In this document: piece after piece, positions 34,632-46,440 of the stretch | How positions within the stretch are numbered: position 1 is the first letter of the stretch | Layout of the letters: each line of letters starts with the position of its first letter | From: Xiphophorus maculatus | Lineage: Eukaryota > Chordata > Actinopteri > Cyprinodontiformes > Poeciliidae | Assembly: GCF_002775205.1 (NCBI RefSeq) | Contig: NC_036456.1 | Location: forward strand, 20,795,968-20,859,967 | Reading direction: 5' to 3' | DNA: 64,000 bases | The notes under the pieces: model-generated | Databases searched by the model: none | What the model was told of the DNA's origin: nothing | What the model saw: only the letters and a program-made list of their open reading frames with translations | Translations under genes and position numbers: made by a program

Positions 34632-37600
34632 TTAAAGCTGTGAAATCTGCTGGAGGTCCAACAGAACCTCTGCTACATTCTGAATCAATGGGCTCCCATT
34701 GACACTTCCTGTCACAGATGAGTGACAGGAAGTGATGTCACAGGAAGTGATGTCACAGGATTGTGATGTCACAATCCTGAAGTCAAACAGCTTCAGGATT
34801 GTCTCCAGGTTCAATTCGGTGCAGATCAGCAGCTGATGGTTCCTCTGGGTCCGACCCGACCAGAACCGGTCCTTCTCACCTCGGTGTAGACGGTGTCTGG
34901 ACCAGAACCTGAACAGAACCACACAGACTGGTCAGAACCAGAACAGAACCAGAATCAGTCTGGCTCTTGGTTTGGACCCGGCCGGACCTGTTCTGAGACG
35001 GTCCAGTGGCTCCGTGCCGATCCGGACCTCGCTGTAGGTGATGAAATCTTTCTCTGCAGCTGCAGGAGAAACAGCAGCTTTACCTCTGACTGAAGCTCAC
35101 AGTGAGAACAATAATACAGTAAATGTTAAAAGCACAGAGTGTCTGACCTCGGAGCTTCCCCTGAACGCATCGTCTCCCCAGTACAACCAGTAACACCAGA
35201 ACAGAACCGGCTGGAACCAGAACAGACAGGAGGAGCAGAGGAAGCCGGCCAGCAGGGGGCGCTGAACCTGAAACTGACAGGAAACAGCTCATCGTTATAA
35301 TCGTTATCCTTACGGTTATGATTTATAGTCAGACTGATCTGGACCGAACCGACCCACTCAGCCATGCTAACACATCATGCTAACACATCATGCTAACACC
35401 ATGCTAAGTCCTTCCTGTTCTCCTGAACCATCCAGCTGTGCTCTACAGGAAGTGGAAGTGTCATGCTCTGGTCTGACTTCCTGCTGATTCTTCAGGATCT
35501 TCTTTGACCCGTTCTGAGCTCCGTCTGACAGCAGCTCTTTTCTACTGTCTCTTTAAATGAGGCCCCGCCCCCTCCACCTCCCACAGCGTTCCACCTCTTC
35601 GGCCATCTTTGTAGTTTGATAACAGGTCCAGTCAGCCTCACATGATGGAGCCAGAAAACAAGACCTCTGCAGAGTTAGCCTGTTAGCTAACACTAACGCC
35701 AAGAACACCACTGAGAACAACAACAAACTGTTTCTGGAATAAAACTATTCACAGCACGGCTCTGTCCTCAAGGAGCTAACCGCTAGCACACAGTGCTAAC
35801 ATTAGCACCATGCTACTGCTAGCAAACAACAATGAAGTCATGTCTAAAATAAAAGTTGTTGTCATATTAGCGTCTTTAGCAGCTTAGCGCTTTGCTGTGT
35901 CATGGTTACCGTGGAGACAGAAGGAACTGAGCCAATCAGACGAAGTCTTTCAGTGACTCCTTCCTGATGCTGCTGAGCAACCCAGCGTTTAGACCGATCC
36001 ACTCAGCACCTTCAACTTAAACTACAAAATAAAAATGGCCGATTCTCCAAACTGGTTAACCAGAAGTCCAAGACTTTATCAGTTCCACAGCAAATACTGT
36101 GATGTGATGGGAACATAAAAACATAACAGGGAACAGAGAAAAGTCAGGACTGACAATAAGATCCAAACCCAAAGATACCGAATCATCTGAGGACCAGAAG
36201 AGACGAAGACCAACTGCTCTGCCAAGAAGACGATAGAATGTAGTTTAGGTCTAAAACGTGGATATTGCACAAAATGTCCCCTTTAAATCACATTAATTAT
36301 TGTTCCCACAGTCATTAGCCAAATATCTGAGTAACTTGGGTTCAGTGCCTTGCTCAAGGACACTTCACTGGGAGGCAGGGAGGGACTGGAACCAGCCTCC
36401 ACACGTTTCGAGACTGGTGGAAGAAATCACACAACTTTAAAAGAAGCTCAAAAGAAGAAATTTGGGTTGAGGTCACGACCCTGTGGAAGGCCAGGCTTCA
36501 GATGACCTCTGACCTTTGACAGAGATCCTGCTGGATGGAGACTCTCCATGACGGCTGATGTTACATTTATAGAGGCCTTCATCAGAGCTGGAAACATGGA
36601 GGAGGGTCATGTGACCTGATGGTCCATCACCAATGAAGGAGCCATCTTTATAGAAAGCAGCTGGGAGGTTGTGGGTTGGATTCTTTGCTCTGCAGCTCAG
36701 AGTGACGTCATCTCCCTCCATCACAGGGAGGACAGGACTCTGCAGGATCACTGATCCACCTCAACACAGAGACAAACTACAGCATTTCATCCATTTCCAC
36801 ACAGCTTCAGCAACACTAACTCCACAGTCTGATCTTACCAGAGACAGAGAGCTGGATGCTGCTGCTGCTGCTGGAGGATCCAGACATGGACTCACACCAG
36901 TACAGACCAGTATCAAATGGTGTGATGTGACTGACCTCACAGGAAGAACCAGCTGGTTCCCCCCAGTCCTCACATTCAGTCCTGGTGTCTCTGCTTGTGT
37001 TTCTCTTCACAGTCCATCCATCAGATCTGTTTTCATCCTCACAGATCAGAGTCACTGATTCTCCTTCAAAGAACTGAGATCTGCTGGGACTCACAGTCAG
37101 AGGAACTGGAGGGAAAACAGGAACAATCAGTTCAGACACTGAAAAACTTTCTGGACTGAAAAACTTTCTCTTCTGGACTCGACTCAGCAGAAACTTCAGG
37201 AGTTTCTGATGCCAACAGGGAGTTAAGATGAAGAGGAAATCTTTACCCACCTTTGTTGGTTCTGTGGCTCAGTGATGAGGTCAGTGATGAGGTCATTGAT
37301 GAGGTCAGTGATGAGGTCATCACTGGAGATCAGAACAATAGTTTTAAACATGAATTAAAACTGAAAGTCCAGTAGATTCAGTTCTATTGGAACCAGAACT
37401 TCATCGTCTGCTCTTCCTCCAGCTGCGTCGTTTCCTTCAGTGGTTCTTGGTGCAGCGCCCCCACAGGCCAGGAGGGGAACAGGTTGGTTTGACTCAGAAC
37501 CACAGCAGATGGAGGTGAAGCAGATGTTCTGGTTCCAGTAGAACCGGGTCGACCGGACCATCAGGAGGGAAACAGCCTCAGAAACATAAAACATAAATTT

Positions 37601-37739
37601 CCGTAATCTGTTTCTGACTTTCGCGTCTCTGATGTTAAAGTCGAAAGCCGGTTGAAGCTGAACCTCATAAATCGGACCAGAACCTTTCAGAGACCGGGTC
37701 GTACTCACTGAGCAGCCGCAGCAGAGACAGAACCTCCAT
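34632..37739 (-). CDS. Fc-receptor-like inhibitory receptor, two Ig domains, ITIM and ITSM-like tail
   Basis: Eight exons in transcript order: 37709-37739, 37251-37322, 36839-37105, 36514-36759, 35148-35267, 34988-35059, 34880-34908, 34632-34646; total 852 nt, 283 aa. Residues 1-10 start a signal peptide ([10 protein letters not shown]). 11-34 are a Thr/Ser-rich segment. 35-123 form Ig1 (SVTLIC...GLYWC) and 124-205 Ig2 (DVTLSC...GLYKC), both C2-like as in Fc receptor-like proteins. 206-245 hold a Leu/Val-rich membrane span. The tail has ITYSEV at Tyr254 (ITIM) and TVYTE joined to ISQL at Tyr277 (TxYxxI, ITSM-like). Such motifs recruit SHP phosphatases or SH2 adaptors, so an inhibitory role is inferred. 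Phases agree at every junction. The last two exons are tiny (29 and 15 nt); the final one is the least certain. Specific orthologue unknown. Confidence 0.75.
36290..36410. mobile_element. Probable interspersed repeat fragment in the Fc-receptor-like gene
   Basis: GTGCCTTGCTCAAGGACACTT with the following GGGACTGGAACCAGCCTCC is a sequence I know from many fish genomes as a dispersed repeat. It lies in the intron between Ig2 and the TM exon. Confidence 0.45.
37428..37577. repeat. Dispersed repeat, copy 2 of 2
   Basis: Matches 32742-32891 in the same orientation with few changes. It lies in the first intron of the minus-strand receptor gene. Confidence 0.75.
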
Positions 37740-37837
37740 GGTTTCTTCTGATGAATAAAGATTTTCTTATGATGGAAGGAAAAACCACTTCCTGTCTCCT
37801 GGTAAACAGAAGCTGCTCCAGGTTTCCATCAACCAGC

Positions 37838-37902
37838 CAATCAATAAATACGATCAATAAATACGATCAATAAATACGATCAATAAATACGATCAATAAA
37901 TC
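37838..37902 (+). repeat. 14-bp tandem repeat around ATCAATAAATACG
   Basis: Five copies of a 14-bp unit, AATAAATACGATC, upstream of the minus-strand receptor gene's start. Confidence 0.75.
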
Positions 37903-37904
37903 CA

Positions 37905-40583
37905 AAAACAACAGAAAGATTTAAATTCCTGCTGAAAGCAGCAGAGCTGTAAACCTCACAGCTCTGCTGGCTGCAGACTGAAACCACTTCCTGTCCTCAG
38001 ACCCTCTGACTGGAAACGGAGGCGAGTTTTTACAGCAGGCTGTGATCAGGGCAGCGGCCCGGCGCTCAGGAACGACCCGATCAGAACCAGAACCAGAACC
38101 AGAACCCTGAGCTGAAACAAACACACTATCACTGGAGAACCCAGGGTCCAGTTCTGGACTGACTGTGAAGGTCAAGAGGTCAACAGAAGACAAACAGTTA
38201 GAAACTGTGAGTTCAGGACCTGGAGCTTCCTGCCTGCAGGATCTATAAATAGGAACAGGAAGTTATGTCACTTCCTGTCACTTCCTGTTTTAAGACTTTT
38301 AATTGTTTGAGTAAAAGCAGGTTGATGGAAAAAAGCAGAAATAACGTTAATGAGCTTCTGTCTCTGAAACGTTTCTGTACAAAATGAAAAAGATTTTCAC
38401 TTTAACTTTTTATCTTTAAAACACGTTTTAATCTTTACTGAATTAAAACGTTGAACATCTTTTACATCATTAAGAGTCAGAGGATAAAAATGTGCATCAA
38501 AAGACACATTTAAGCAAAATTATAATTAGATTTATGATAATAAATATATTTGACAGGGAAAGGAAATAAAATAATACAAAATAAATGAATTAGGAAAAAA
38601 TGACCAAAAATCAATCTGAGGTTTCAGAAAAAATAGTTTCATAATTGCAAAGAAACAAATGATTGATCATTTTATTATTGATCAGTTCAATCAGATTTTA
38701 GTTCCGACAGGAAATCAATATCAATATCAGGAACGTTTACAAACATTCGTTTGTGAAGGAAAAGATTTGGCATGAAAGATAAAAAATGAAATGTTCAGAA
38801 CAGAGTTATGATTACAGCTCAGTTATCTGTTGCCATGGCAGCAGATAATAACCTTGAGTCACATCATTAGTCATATAATGATAAAACTAAAACTGAATCA
38901 TAATGTTTGAGAAAACGGAAAAAAATGACATTCAGGATCCTTTAAAAATACACCAGGCGGTCGCTAACGGCAACAGGCGGCGCTGGAAATGCTAATATGT
39001 TAACAGGTTGGCTTAATAACAATAATAATAATAATAACAATAATAATATTATAATAAAATAATAATAACAATAATAATAACAACAGTTTGCTCTCCTGAG
39101 TTGTTCTATAATTCTATAAGGTTCTAAAGAATCTCACAAGTTGGTTCTGGAAGGTCCAAAAGATAGACAGAAGAAGGAGGAAGCTGGAGGTTCTGTTCAG
39201 CAGAACCAGGAAGTAAGAAAAGTTCTGAAGGTTTTTCACTGACCGCCAGAGAGAGATGGGTTTAACCAGAACTGGGCCAAACCAGAACCGGGCCTAATCA
39301 GAACCGGGCCGAATCAGAACCGGGCTGAATCAGAATCCCGTTCTGGTTCTGATCAGGAAGCTTTGAAATGGAACCAGAACCCAAAGGTTCTGCTGCTTTA
39401 ATGAAATATTCTCCATCACTGGATCCAATTGGCCTCCATGTTGGAGTTCTGATCCGGACCAGAACCTGTCGGCCCGGTTCTGGTTTCTCATGAAGGTTTA
39501 TCCACCTGATGTTATTTTCTCTCTGTTGGAGTTTTAGTTTCAAATTTAAAATGTTGGACCAACACAAAGGTTCTGATGTTTGTACTTTGGACCGATCCGT
39601 CCAGAACCATCAGAACCTCCATATCAGTGAAGCTGCTCTTAATCTGAGGAAAAACATTTTGACCCTGAGGAAACCTTCGCCTGCAGAGATTTACCAGAAG
39701 GTCGTCTGGTTTCTCAGAAACCCAGAGAGGTGAAAGGTCACCAGAGCAGAACTTCCTCTGGTTTCCACGCCAACGTTTCATCTCACTGCTGCAGAAACAC
39801 TTCAGAGCAGCAAAAGACCTGGACGACCTCTGAGCCAGATGACCTCTGATCTAACCTGGACGACCTCTGACCCGGATGACCTCTGATCTAACCCAGATGA
39901 CCTCTGACCCAGATGACCTCTAACCCAGATGACCTCTGATCTGACCCGGATGACCTCTGACCCGGATGACCTCTGATCTAATCCAGATGACCTCTGACCC
40001 AGATTACCTCTAACCCAGATGACCTCTAACCCAGATGACCTCTGATCTGACCCGGATGACCTCTGACCCGAACGACCTCTGACCTCTGCTGGAGTTGCAG
40101 ACGTTCAGTTCGAGTTCAGCAGAGCCGCTTGGAACCAAAACACCAAACTGGAAACTTTAATCTTTTATCATCCAGATTTTTAGTGCAAAGAGAAAATTGA
40201 TGAATCATTTTTGATTTATCATCTGATTTATTGATTATTGATTATTGCAACAGAGCTAAAGGTTCAGTTTTAAATTTTCTGAAATGAGTCAAATTAAATT
40301 CAGCTGAGACTCATTTTAACATTTTAATGTTTTAAATGTGTGAATAAATTAAACTCAGTGATCAATCAGTGTTTCTGATGTCACAGCAATAAATATTTAG
40401 AATAAATACTGTAAATAAAAATAAATAAGAGTAAAAATAAAAAACAGTTACAGTAAATGAAGAGACTTACAGGAAACATTTTGATCCTCCTTCCTGAAAC
40501 TAAAAGTGAAAGTGATTCAGTTATTTAAAGCTGATCCATTTTCCTCACCGCTCAGTCTGGACTGCAGACCTGCTCCTGTTACC
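37905..40583. other. Intergenic region between divergently transcribed Ig genes
   Basis: The minus-strand receptor and the plus-strand single-Ig gene diverge from here, so both promoters should lie in it. It holds AT-rich tracts, an (AAT)n-like stretch at 38997-39085, and a repeat at 39830-40085. I see no convincing exon; open frames near 37921 and 39509 lack splice sites or family motifs. Confidence 0.5.
39830..40085 (+). repeat. Degenerate GATGACCTCTGACCC minisatellite
   Basis: Repeats of GATGACCTCTGA(C/T)C with variable spacers (CGG, CAG, TAACC). Similar CTGACCTCATCTGACCT repeats occur at 43449-43505. Confidence 0.85.
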
Positions 40584-40744
40584 ATGGAGACCAGCTGCTG
40601 GTTTCTGGCTGCTTCCCTCATTTACCTGGCAACAGGTGAGTCGATTTCCAGCCTCGTCTTCATCTTTCATTAACATCATAAAATTACAAAACCAGCTAAA
40701 CCTTAATGTGAGAAGAGAAGGAGTGTGTGGGCATGTGTGTGTGT

Positions 40745-40775
<31 letters not shown>

Positions 40776-42593
40776 GGGGGGGGCTGCATGTGTGTTATTT
40801 AGAGTTTTCTGTGTCTCCATGTTGTCCTGTCTCCCCTCGATTACTCCCAGGTGTGTCTCATTCCCTGATCACCTCCTGTGTATTTAGTGTCTCCTGTGTC
40901 TCTGTGTCTTTGTCGGATCCTCGTCTCATTTGGCTGTTAGTCTGTCGTCTGTGTATCCAGTCCGTCTTCTTGTCCGTTTGTGTAACCGGTTGCTACCGGC
41001 GTTGAGCCCTGGTTTCCGCTCAGCCGTGCTGCCCGGCATTCTGGACATTATTGGACTGTTATTCTGGATATTCATCATTAAAACCATCATTTCTCACTTT
41101 ACCTGGGTCTACAGCGTCTGCCTCACCACCTCTACACCACACCTTATGACAGTGTGTGTGTGTGTGTGTGTTGTATGAATGTGGTTCTGTCTCGCCGCCA
41201 GGCTGCATTAACTCCCACCAGGTCAGTCTGGACTTTGATTGGTCCAGTTTCTCCAAATAATCACTAACAGGAAGTCACATTTAAGGCTCAGATCCCTGGA
41301 AAACCAGGACTGGATCCCAAGGATCCGTTTGGAGGTGAAGACTGGAAACGGAGCCTCTGAGTCACTAAACCACTAAACCGGCAACTCAACATGTTGAAAG
41401 AGAAATTTTGGACCAAAAGAACAAAAAACGAATCTGTCTGGAGCCACAAAAAAATAAAAGCCTTATATAAAGTTTATAATGAAGGCAAAACAAGCTTTAC
41501 GTGTTTATATTAGCCTAATATCAAAATGATTAAGTGTATACATAATTGGTATTTGTGATTAAATGTTTATTTTCCCTGCTGTGCGTCCAGGAAGGAATGA
41601 CACGTGACTCTGTTGTACGATGGAGCTTTAAGTTTACCTTCAGTTACAATATTAATGTTTTATGTTTCGTTGCATTGATAAAATTAAAGAAATGAAATAA
41701 AGAAATCTGACTTTTGATGTCATTTTTATTATGAAGATCGACAGGATAAGATATTTTTCCTTTTGGAACCTTGAAAATCTTCAGTTTCCATAACGACGAT
41801 CTCTTTATAAATAATCACCGTTAAATATGAACGTGATCAACGCGCCTCTTATCTGGGCAACAAACGCAATAAAACACAACCTGCAGTTATAAAATTAAAC
41901 AGCAGCCTTTTGAAAAGGTAAAGTATAAAATTAAGTTAATAAAGTTTAACTTTGATTTCTGTGCAAATACCAAGCAGGTCAGTGGATAAAATATAGCAGC
42001 TTCTTCTTCTCTTTGACACGCAGCCATCCTGAGCAACAAAACACAATAATATCGCTAAGTGTCATTTTAAATATATACTGACAAAAATCATTAATCAGTT
42101 TATAAAACAACAACTTTGTTACTAAATATATGTACCTATGGCAGGATTATGTTCGTGTTTAATGTGATTTCTGTTTATGGACATCACTGACAGATTCTCA
42201 ACATCCTAACATTGTAAGATGAAACTTTAATCTTGACGCAGCAGCTAATGTAACAAACCTTCCCTGAAAATGTTTTTCCATATTACCAGATTTTTCAAAC
42301 TATTAGCCGCTACTTTGTCCCCGCGCTTTGAACCATGTGGCTTATAACCCGGTGAGATTTATGTATGTATGTTTCCAGTTATTTAAAAAAGAAATTGTAG
42401 GTGAGGCTTATAGTAAGGTGCGCTCTATAGTCCAGAAAGTACGGTACTCTTTTTGCTCTTTTTGTTATTTGACAACTTCTCGCTGCAGAGCAACATTCAG
42501 GTAAACCTTCTGCTTTGGCAATGAATGCAAATGATTCGCTCCAAGAATTGTAGAATTTCTCCTCGGCTATTTTTCTCTTTGCTCTCCATGACC

Positions 42594-42636
<43 letters not shown>

Positions 42637-43067
42637 CAGTTTGTTTACCACCTGCCTCTCTCCGCCCAGCTGAAAGAAACGTTGCAGGCTATGACACAAA
42701 TCTTTGTTGACAGAAATGTTGAAATTTAATATTTATTCTGCACATTTTTATAGAATTGGAAAACGTTAAGAATGATTGTGTCATGTTTGTCCTCCTACAG
42801 AAACCATGTTAAAACAAAAATATATATTTCCCACTTTTCCATCTTTCTCAAATTTCAAACATTTCTTTGAAAAAGCTCCAGAGAGCCACTAGGGCGGCGC
42901 TAAAGAGCCGCATGCGGTTGCCGACCCCTGACCTAAACTAACCAGGAAATAAAACGGAAAAGATTCAAAAAGAAAGACGAGCAAAAGTTCACAAAGTCAA
43001 AGAAAATTATTGTTGCATCATAGAAAATAAAGAAAATAACAGTTTCAGTGTCACTGTGATCCTGGTG

Positions 43068-43100
<33 letters not shown>

Positions 43101-44520
43101 GATCCATGATCCTCATGAGGCGTTCAGGGACATTAGAGGCTAAAAAGAAGGAAATTTACACCAAACAATTCAGAAACTTTTAGATTCATCTCAGAAATTT
43201 TCTAGAAAAACTTGGAAACTTCCAGATGACAAAAGTTGAGACTTTTTGCATTTTGGAAATTTTTAGTTTCAAAATTCGACTCAGAAACTTCCAGGTTTTT
43301 TTTTCCTTCAGAAAATTTCTAACAATCTCAAATTTTCTGAGTTTTGTTTTTTGGTAGAAATGTACTCAATTTTTTCTGGCTGAAGATTCTGGATTTCTGA
43401 GACGCTAAAAGAATCTTCAGAGCCACGAACAGCTGAACATCTCAAGCATCTGACCTCTGACCTCATCTGACCTCTGACCTCATCTGACCTCTGACCTCAT
43501 CTGACCCGTCCTCCACCAGCCGAATGAAACAGAAAACCTTCAACATAATAAACAAAGTTTAGTTAAATGAACGAGTGAATTTCCGTTTCCTTCGTCCCTC
43601 ATGATGCTTCCTCTGATTTACATGAACGCATCATTTCTTCATCAGTGGATTCTGTGTTTGGTCAGAACCGATCCAGAACCAGAACATCCAGTTCCAGAGA
43701 TGAAATGGTGCAGAACGCTCCAACATGGCCGCTCCAACATGGCCGCTCCAATATGGCGGCTCCAACAACTTAGGATTTGACATGAAGCCAGAAGGTTTTC
43801 TCGTGGTTTCCAGTCGGCATCCTGTCCATAAACTCTAAACCGTTCTGATGTTTGTGCGTCCAGGCCAACAGGAAGTGAGCATCTCCCAACAGGAAGTGAG
43901 CGTGCTACAGGACGTCATGTTGGTGTGCCGTGGCGGCGTGGCTAACATCTCCGTGGTGAAGTGGAGCCGGCCAGACCTGATCGCCGGCGGCTACGTTTAC
44001 TTCTACAGGAACAAGCGTAGCTTTGAGCGCTACCAGCACAGCCTCTTCCACGGCAGAGTCATGCTGCGGGACGCCGCCATGATGGGCGGAGACGCCTCGC
44101 TCATCCTGAGGAACGCCAGCTTCCTAGACGCCGGGACCTACGAGTGTCACCTGCAGGGGGCGGGGCCAGGCCCCGAGGTCCGCCGCTCCATCAACCTGAC
44201 CGTCACAGACACTGGTGAGTGCGGATCCGGGTCCGGTTCTGGTTCTGGTTCCATCTGAGCGGTTCTGATCCAGCCGCTGGTTTCTGTTCTCTGCAGTGGA
44301 GACGCCGGCGGCCATGATGGACGGCGGCGCCCGGCCTGCAGCTGCTGATGGCGACAGTGGGAAGGAAACAGGAAGAAGCAACTCCCTCGTTGCTGCTGCT
44401 GCAGTTGCTGCTGCAGTTGCTGCTGCAGTTGTTGCAGTTGCTGCTGCAGTTGCTGTTGCTATAGTTGTTGTTTCCCTTAAAGTTACATTAGAGGGAAAAT
44501 ATTTGATCCCAATAATTTAA
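40584..44520 (+). CDS. Single V-type Ig membrane protein
   Basis: Three exons: 40584-40635, 43864-44214 and 44297-44520; total 627 nt, 208 aa, phase 1 at both introns. Exon 1 encodes a signal peptide (METSCWFLAASLIYLATG) with a GTGAGT donor. Exon 2 is an Ig domain: Cys in VMLVCR, Trp in VVKWSR, SLILRNASF, and GTYEC. N-glycosylation possible at ANIS, RNAS and INLT. Exon 3 gives a short stalk and a membrane span of Ala and Val (about residues 165-195), then a 14-residue tail KVTLEGKYLIPII. No signalling motif in the tail, so it may be a ligand or a receptor with a partner. Poly(A) signal AATAAA at 44567. Orthologue not recognised. Confidence 0.72.
40736..40782 (+). repeat. (TG)n followed by a G tract
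   Basis: A TG run then about 24 consecutive G residues, in the first intron of the single-Ig gene, 100 bp after the signal exon. G tracts of this length are often assembly-sensitive. Confidence 0.9.
41378..42930. mobile_element. Non-autonomous hAT-like DNA transposon remnant
   Basis: The left part carries CCGGCAACTCAACATGTTG, then GAGAAATTTTGGACCAAAAG and CTGTCTGGAGCCAC. The right end reads GCCACTAGGGCGGCGCTAAA, GAGCCGCATGCGGTTGCC and GACCCCTG. Both ends share CGGCAAC in inverted orientation. I recognise the ends as a widespread vertebrate hAT-type family. No transposase frame is left. It lies in the first intron of the single-Ig gene. Confidence 0.6.
42290..42448. mobile_element. Second repeat nested in the hAT-like element
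   Basis: Sequence TATTAGCCGCTACTTTGTCC ... GTGCGCTCTATAGTCC ... GTACGGTA resembles the 'GGCTTATAGTCC' family of vertebrate dispersed repeats, and it interrupts hAT-like sequence. A (CA)n run at about 42595-42632 lies further on. Confidence 0.5.
43715..43768 (+). repeat. 17-bp repeat CTCCAACATGGCCG, three copies
   Basis: Three direct copies with ATGGCCGC/ATGGCGGC cores just before the Ig exon of the single-Ig gene. Confidence 0.75.
44391..44470 (+). repeat. 12-bp repeat GCTGCTGCAGTT inside coding exon
   Basis: Five to six copies in frame give (Ala-Ala-Ala-Val)n, which forms most of the predicted membrane span of the single-Ig protein. Confidence 0.85.
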
Positions 44521-44566
44521 ACGGCTCCATTCGTCTATTTATTTATTTAATAGAAATTAAATATTA

Positions 44567-44572
44567 AATAAA
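44567..44572 (+). terminator. Poly(A) signal of the single-Ig gene
   Basis: AATAAA 47 bp after the TAA at 44518-44520, a normal place for a compact vertebrate 3' UTR. Confidence 0.6.
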
Positions 44573-44579
44573 ACTTCAA

Positions 44580-45280
44580 ATTGTGAAACTTTTATTTCTG
44601 TGAAGAATTTTAAAATGTTTGAATGTCTGACAGGAGAGATTGTTTTAGAAACTTTTCACCCTGAAACTTTTAATAATTTTTTAGTCAGATATATAAAAAG
44701 TTTCATGTTGAATGAACAGATTATGAATTATCAGTTATTGATCGATAATTCAGCCTCTGACAGAAACTGTGACTCAGGATTTATCTGAAACGCTGAGAGG
44801 ATTAAAATTCCCACATGATTCAAACTGAAACTGATTTTTATGGTTTTGGATCAGAAACAAAAGTCAAACTTTCTCATTATCTGATAAATGTTCATATTTT
44901 CAGCAGAAGTTGATTTTGTTGCTGTTATCATCCACAGAAACATGATAGTAATAAAATATGAAATGTTTCATCACGGCACTAAAAACCTTTAAATCGTGGC
45001 TGCAGGTCAATATTTGGAATAACTTTCATATTAATCCATGTTTTTCTGAATATTCAACTCTTCATACTGAATGTTTATTTATTTTATTCTTGTTATTTTT
45101 GAAACACAAAGTGAAACAGAAACAAGTTTCAGTTTCATTCTGACATTTATTTCTTTTTGTTTATTTCTGAATCTCCAGTTTAGATGTTTGATTTTATTTC
45201 TCTGTTCAGAACCGTTTGGTGTTTATTGGAGTTAATCAGGTTACTTTAAACAAGGAAGTTCGATGGATGAATATGAAGAA
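44580..45280. other. AT-rich intergenic sequence
   Basis: No exon, no recognised repeat. It separates the single-Ig gene from the LINE remnant. Confidence 0.5.
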
Positions 45281-46440
45281 TGAATGACTCAGATAATTGT
45301 AGGACGAATAGAGATTATTGTAAAAGAAATGCAGAAACAGGAGCAAGAGGATGAAAAATGTTCTGAAGGAACCAAGTTACAGTTTGGTGGGGAACAAAGT
45401 TCTGCATTTAAAGGATGTGAAGCTCATAAAAAGCAGCAGATACAAAATATACGAAAAAGAAAAAGTTACCTATGCAGTTAAAACGCTAATTTAATGTTAA
45501 TGATAAAAATATTTCTGTGTCTCAAACAACAGAGCAAATGCAGAAAATCAGGAAATATAATGATGGTGGAGAAAAAGAAATTTGTTGCATTTATTGTGGA
45601 AGTAATAAATTGTAATAAATTGTAATAAATTGTAATAAATCATTTCTCAGAATAGATCTGGGGAATGATTAGAAAGATGGGAGGAATTAGAAGAGATTTT
45701 TCTTTACCTATAATTAAAGATAATCAGTGTGAAGCTGCAACAAACGAGGAGAAAGCAGAAATGTTTGCTTTGTCAAAGTGCTTAGTTCTCAAAATGTATC
45801 AAATGAAGAATTATCATGGAGACTGAAAATGATTGAAGATAATAGAGAGATTTTAAATAGGGAAGAGATAAATGGAGGAGTTTTAGATAAAGATTTTACA
45901 TTGTTTGAAATGAATAAAGATTTGATTGGAGTTCAGAAAACATCTCCAGGTAAAGATGCTAGAAGATGATTGAACAGTTATCAGCTGCTGCTAAAGGAAT
46001 AGTTTAAAAGTTTTATATAATAAAATATGGAAACAAAGTGAACTGGAAACATTCAGTCGTTGCTCCAATAGTAAAGCTAAGAAAGGATAAAGTGAAGGTA
46101 AAAAGTTATAAACCTGTAACTATATATGAAATAACAATAGTAAATTTAAAAACCAAAAAAAATAAATAAACCAGTCCTGTGGAGGTTTGTGTCAAATTAT
46201 TCATCAGTATTTAGAAATAATGTATGAAAATATGACACAAATATCTACAGATGCATCAAAAGAGGAAAATGGTAAAACAGTTTATGTTCCAAAACAAAAA
46301 GATTTTATAAAACAAAGAACAGCAGATCATTTATGAATTTTTTCAGCAGAGATGTTGGCAATTATTTTATCATTACAATGGCTGCTGGAGGCGAAGCCAG
46401 GAGGAAGTTTGAGAGCAGAAGTTTGAAGGAGGAAGACAGG
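45280..46440 (+). pseudogene. Decayed LINE with reverse transcriptase and RNase H remnants
   Basis: Around 45835-45970 the frame reads FTLFEMNKDLIG and KTSPGKDA, typical of the start of the reverse transcriptase domain of I/Nimb-like LINEs. About 45970-46130 continues with stops: WKHSVVAPIVK and KSYKPVT. Near 46250-46390 DASKEENGKTVYVP and SAEMLAIILSLQWLLE look like an RNase H domain, with its acidic residues D and E. Between them the catalytic part of the polymerase is missing, so the copy has stops and a large deletion. It is inactive. Confidence 0.7.
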
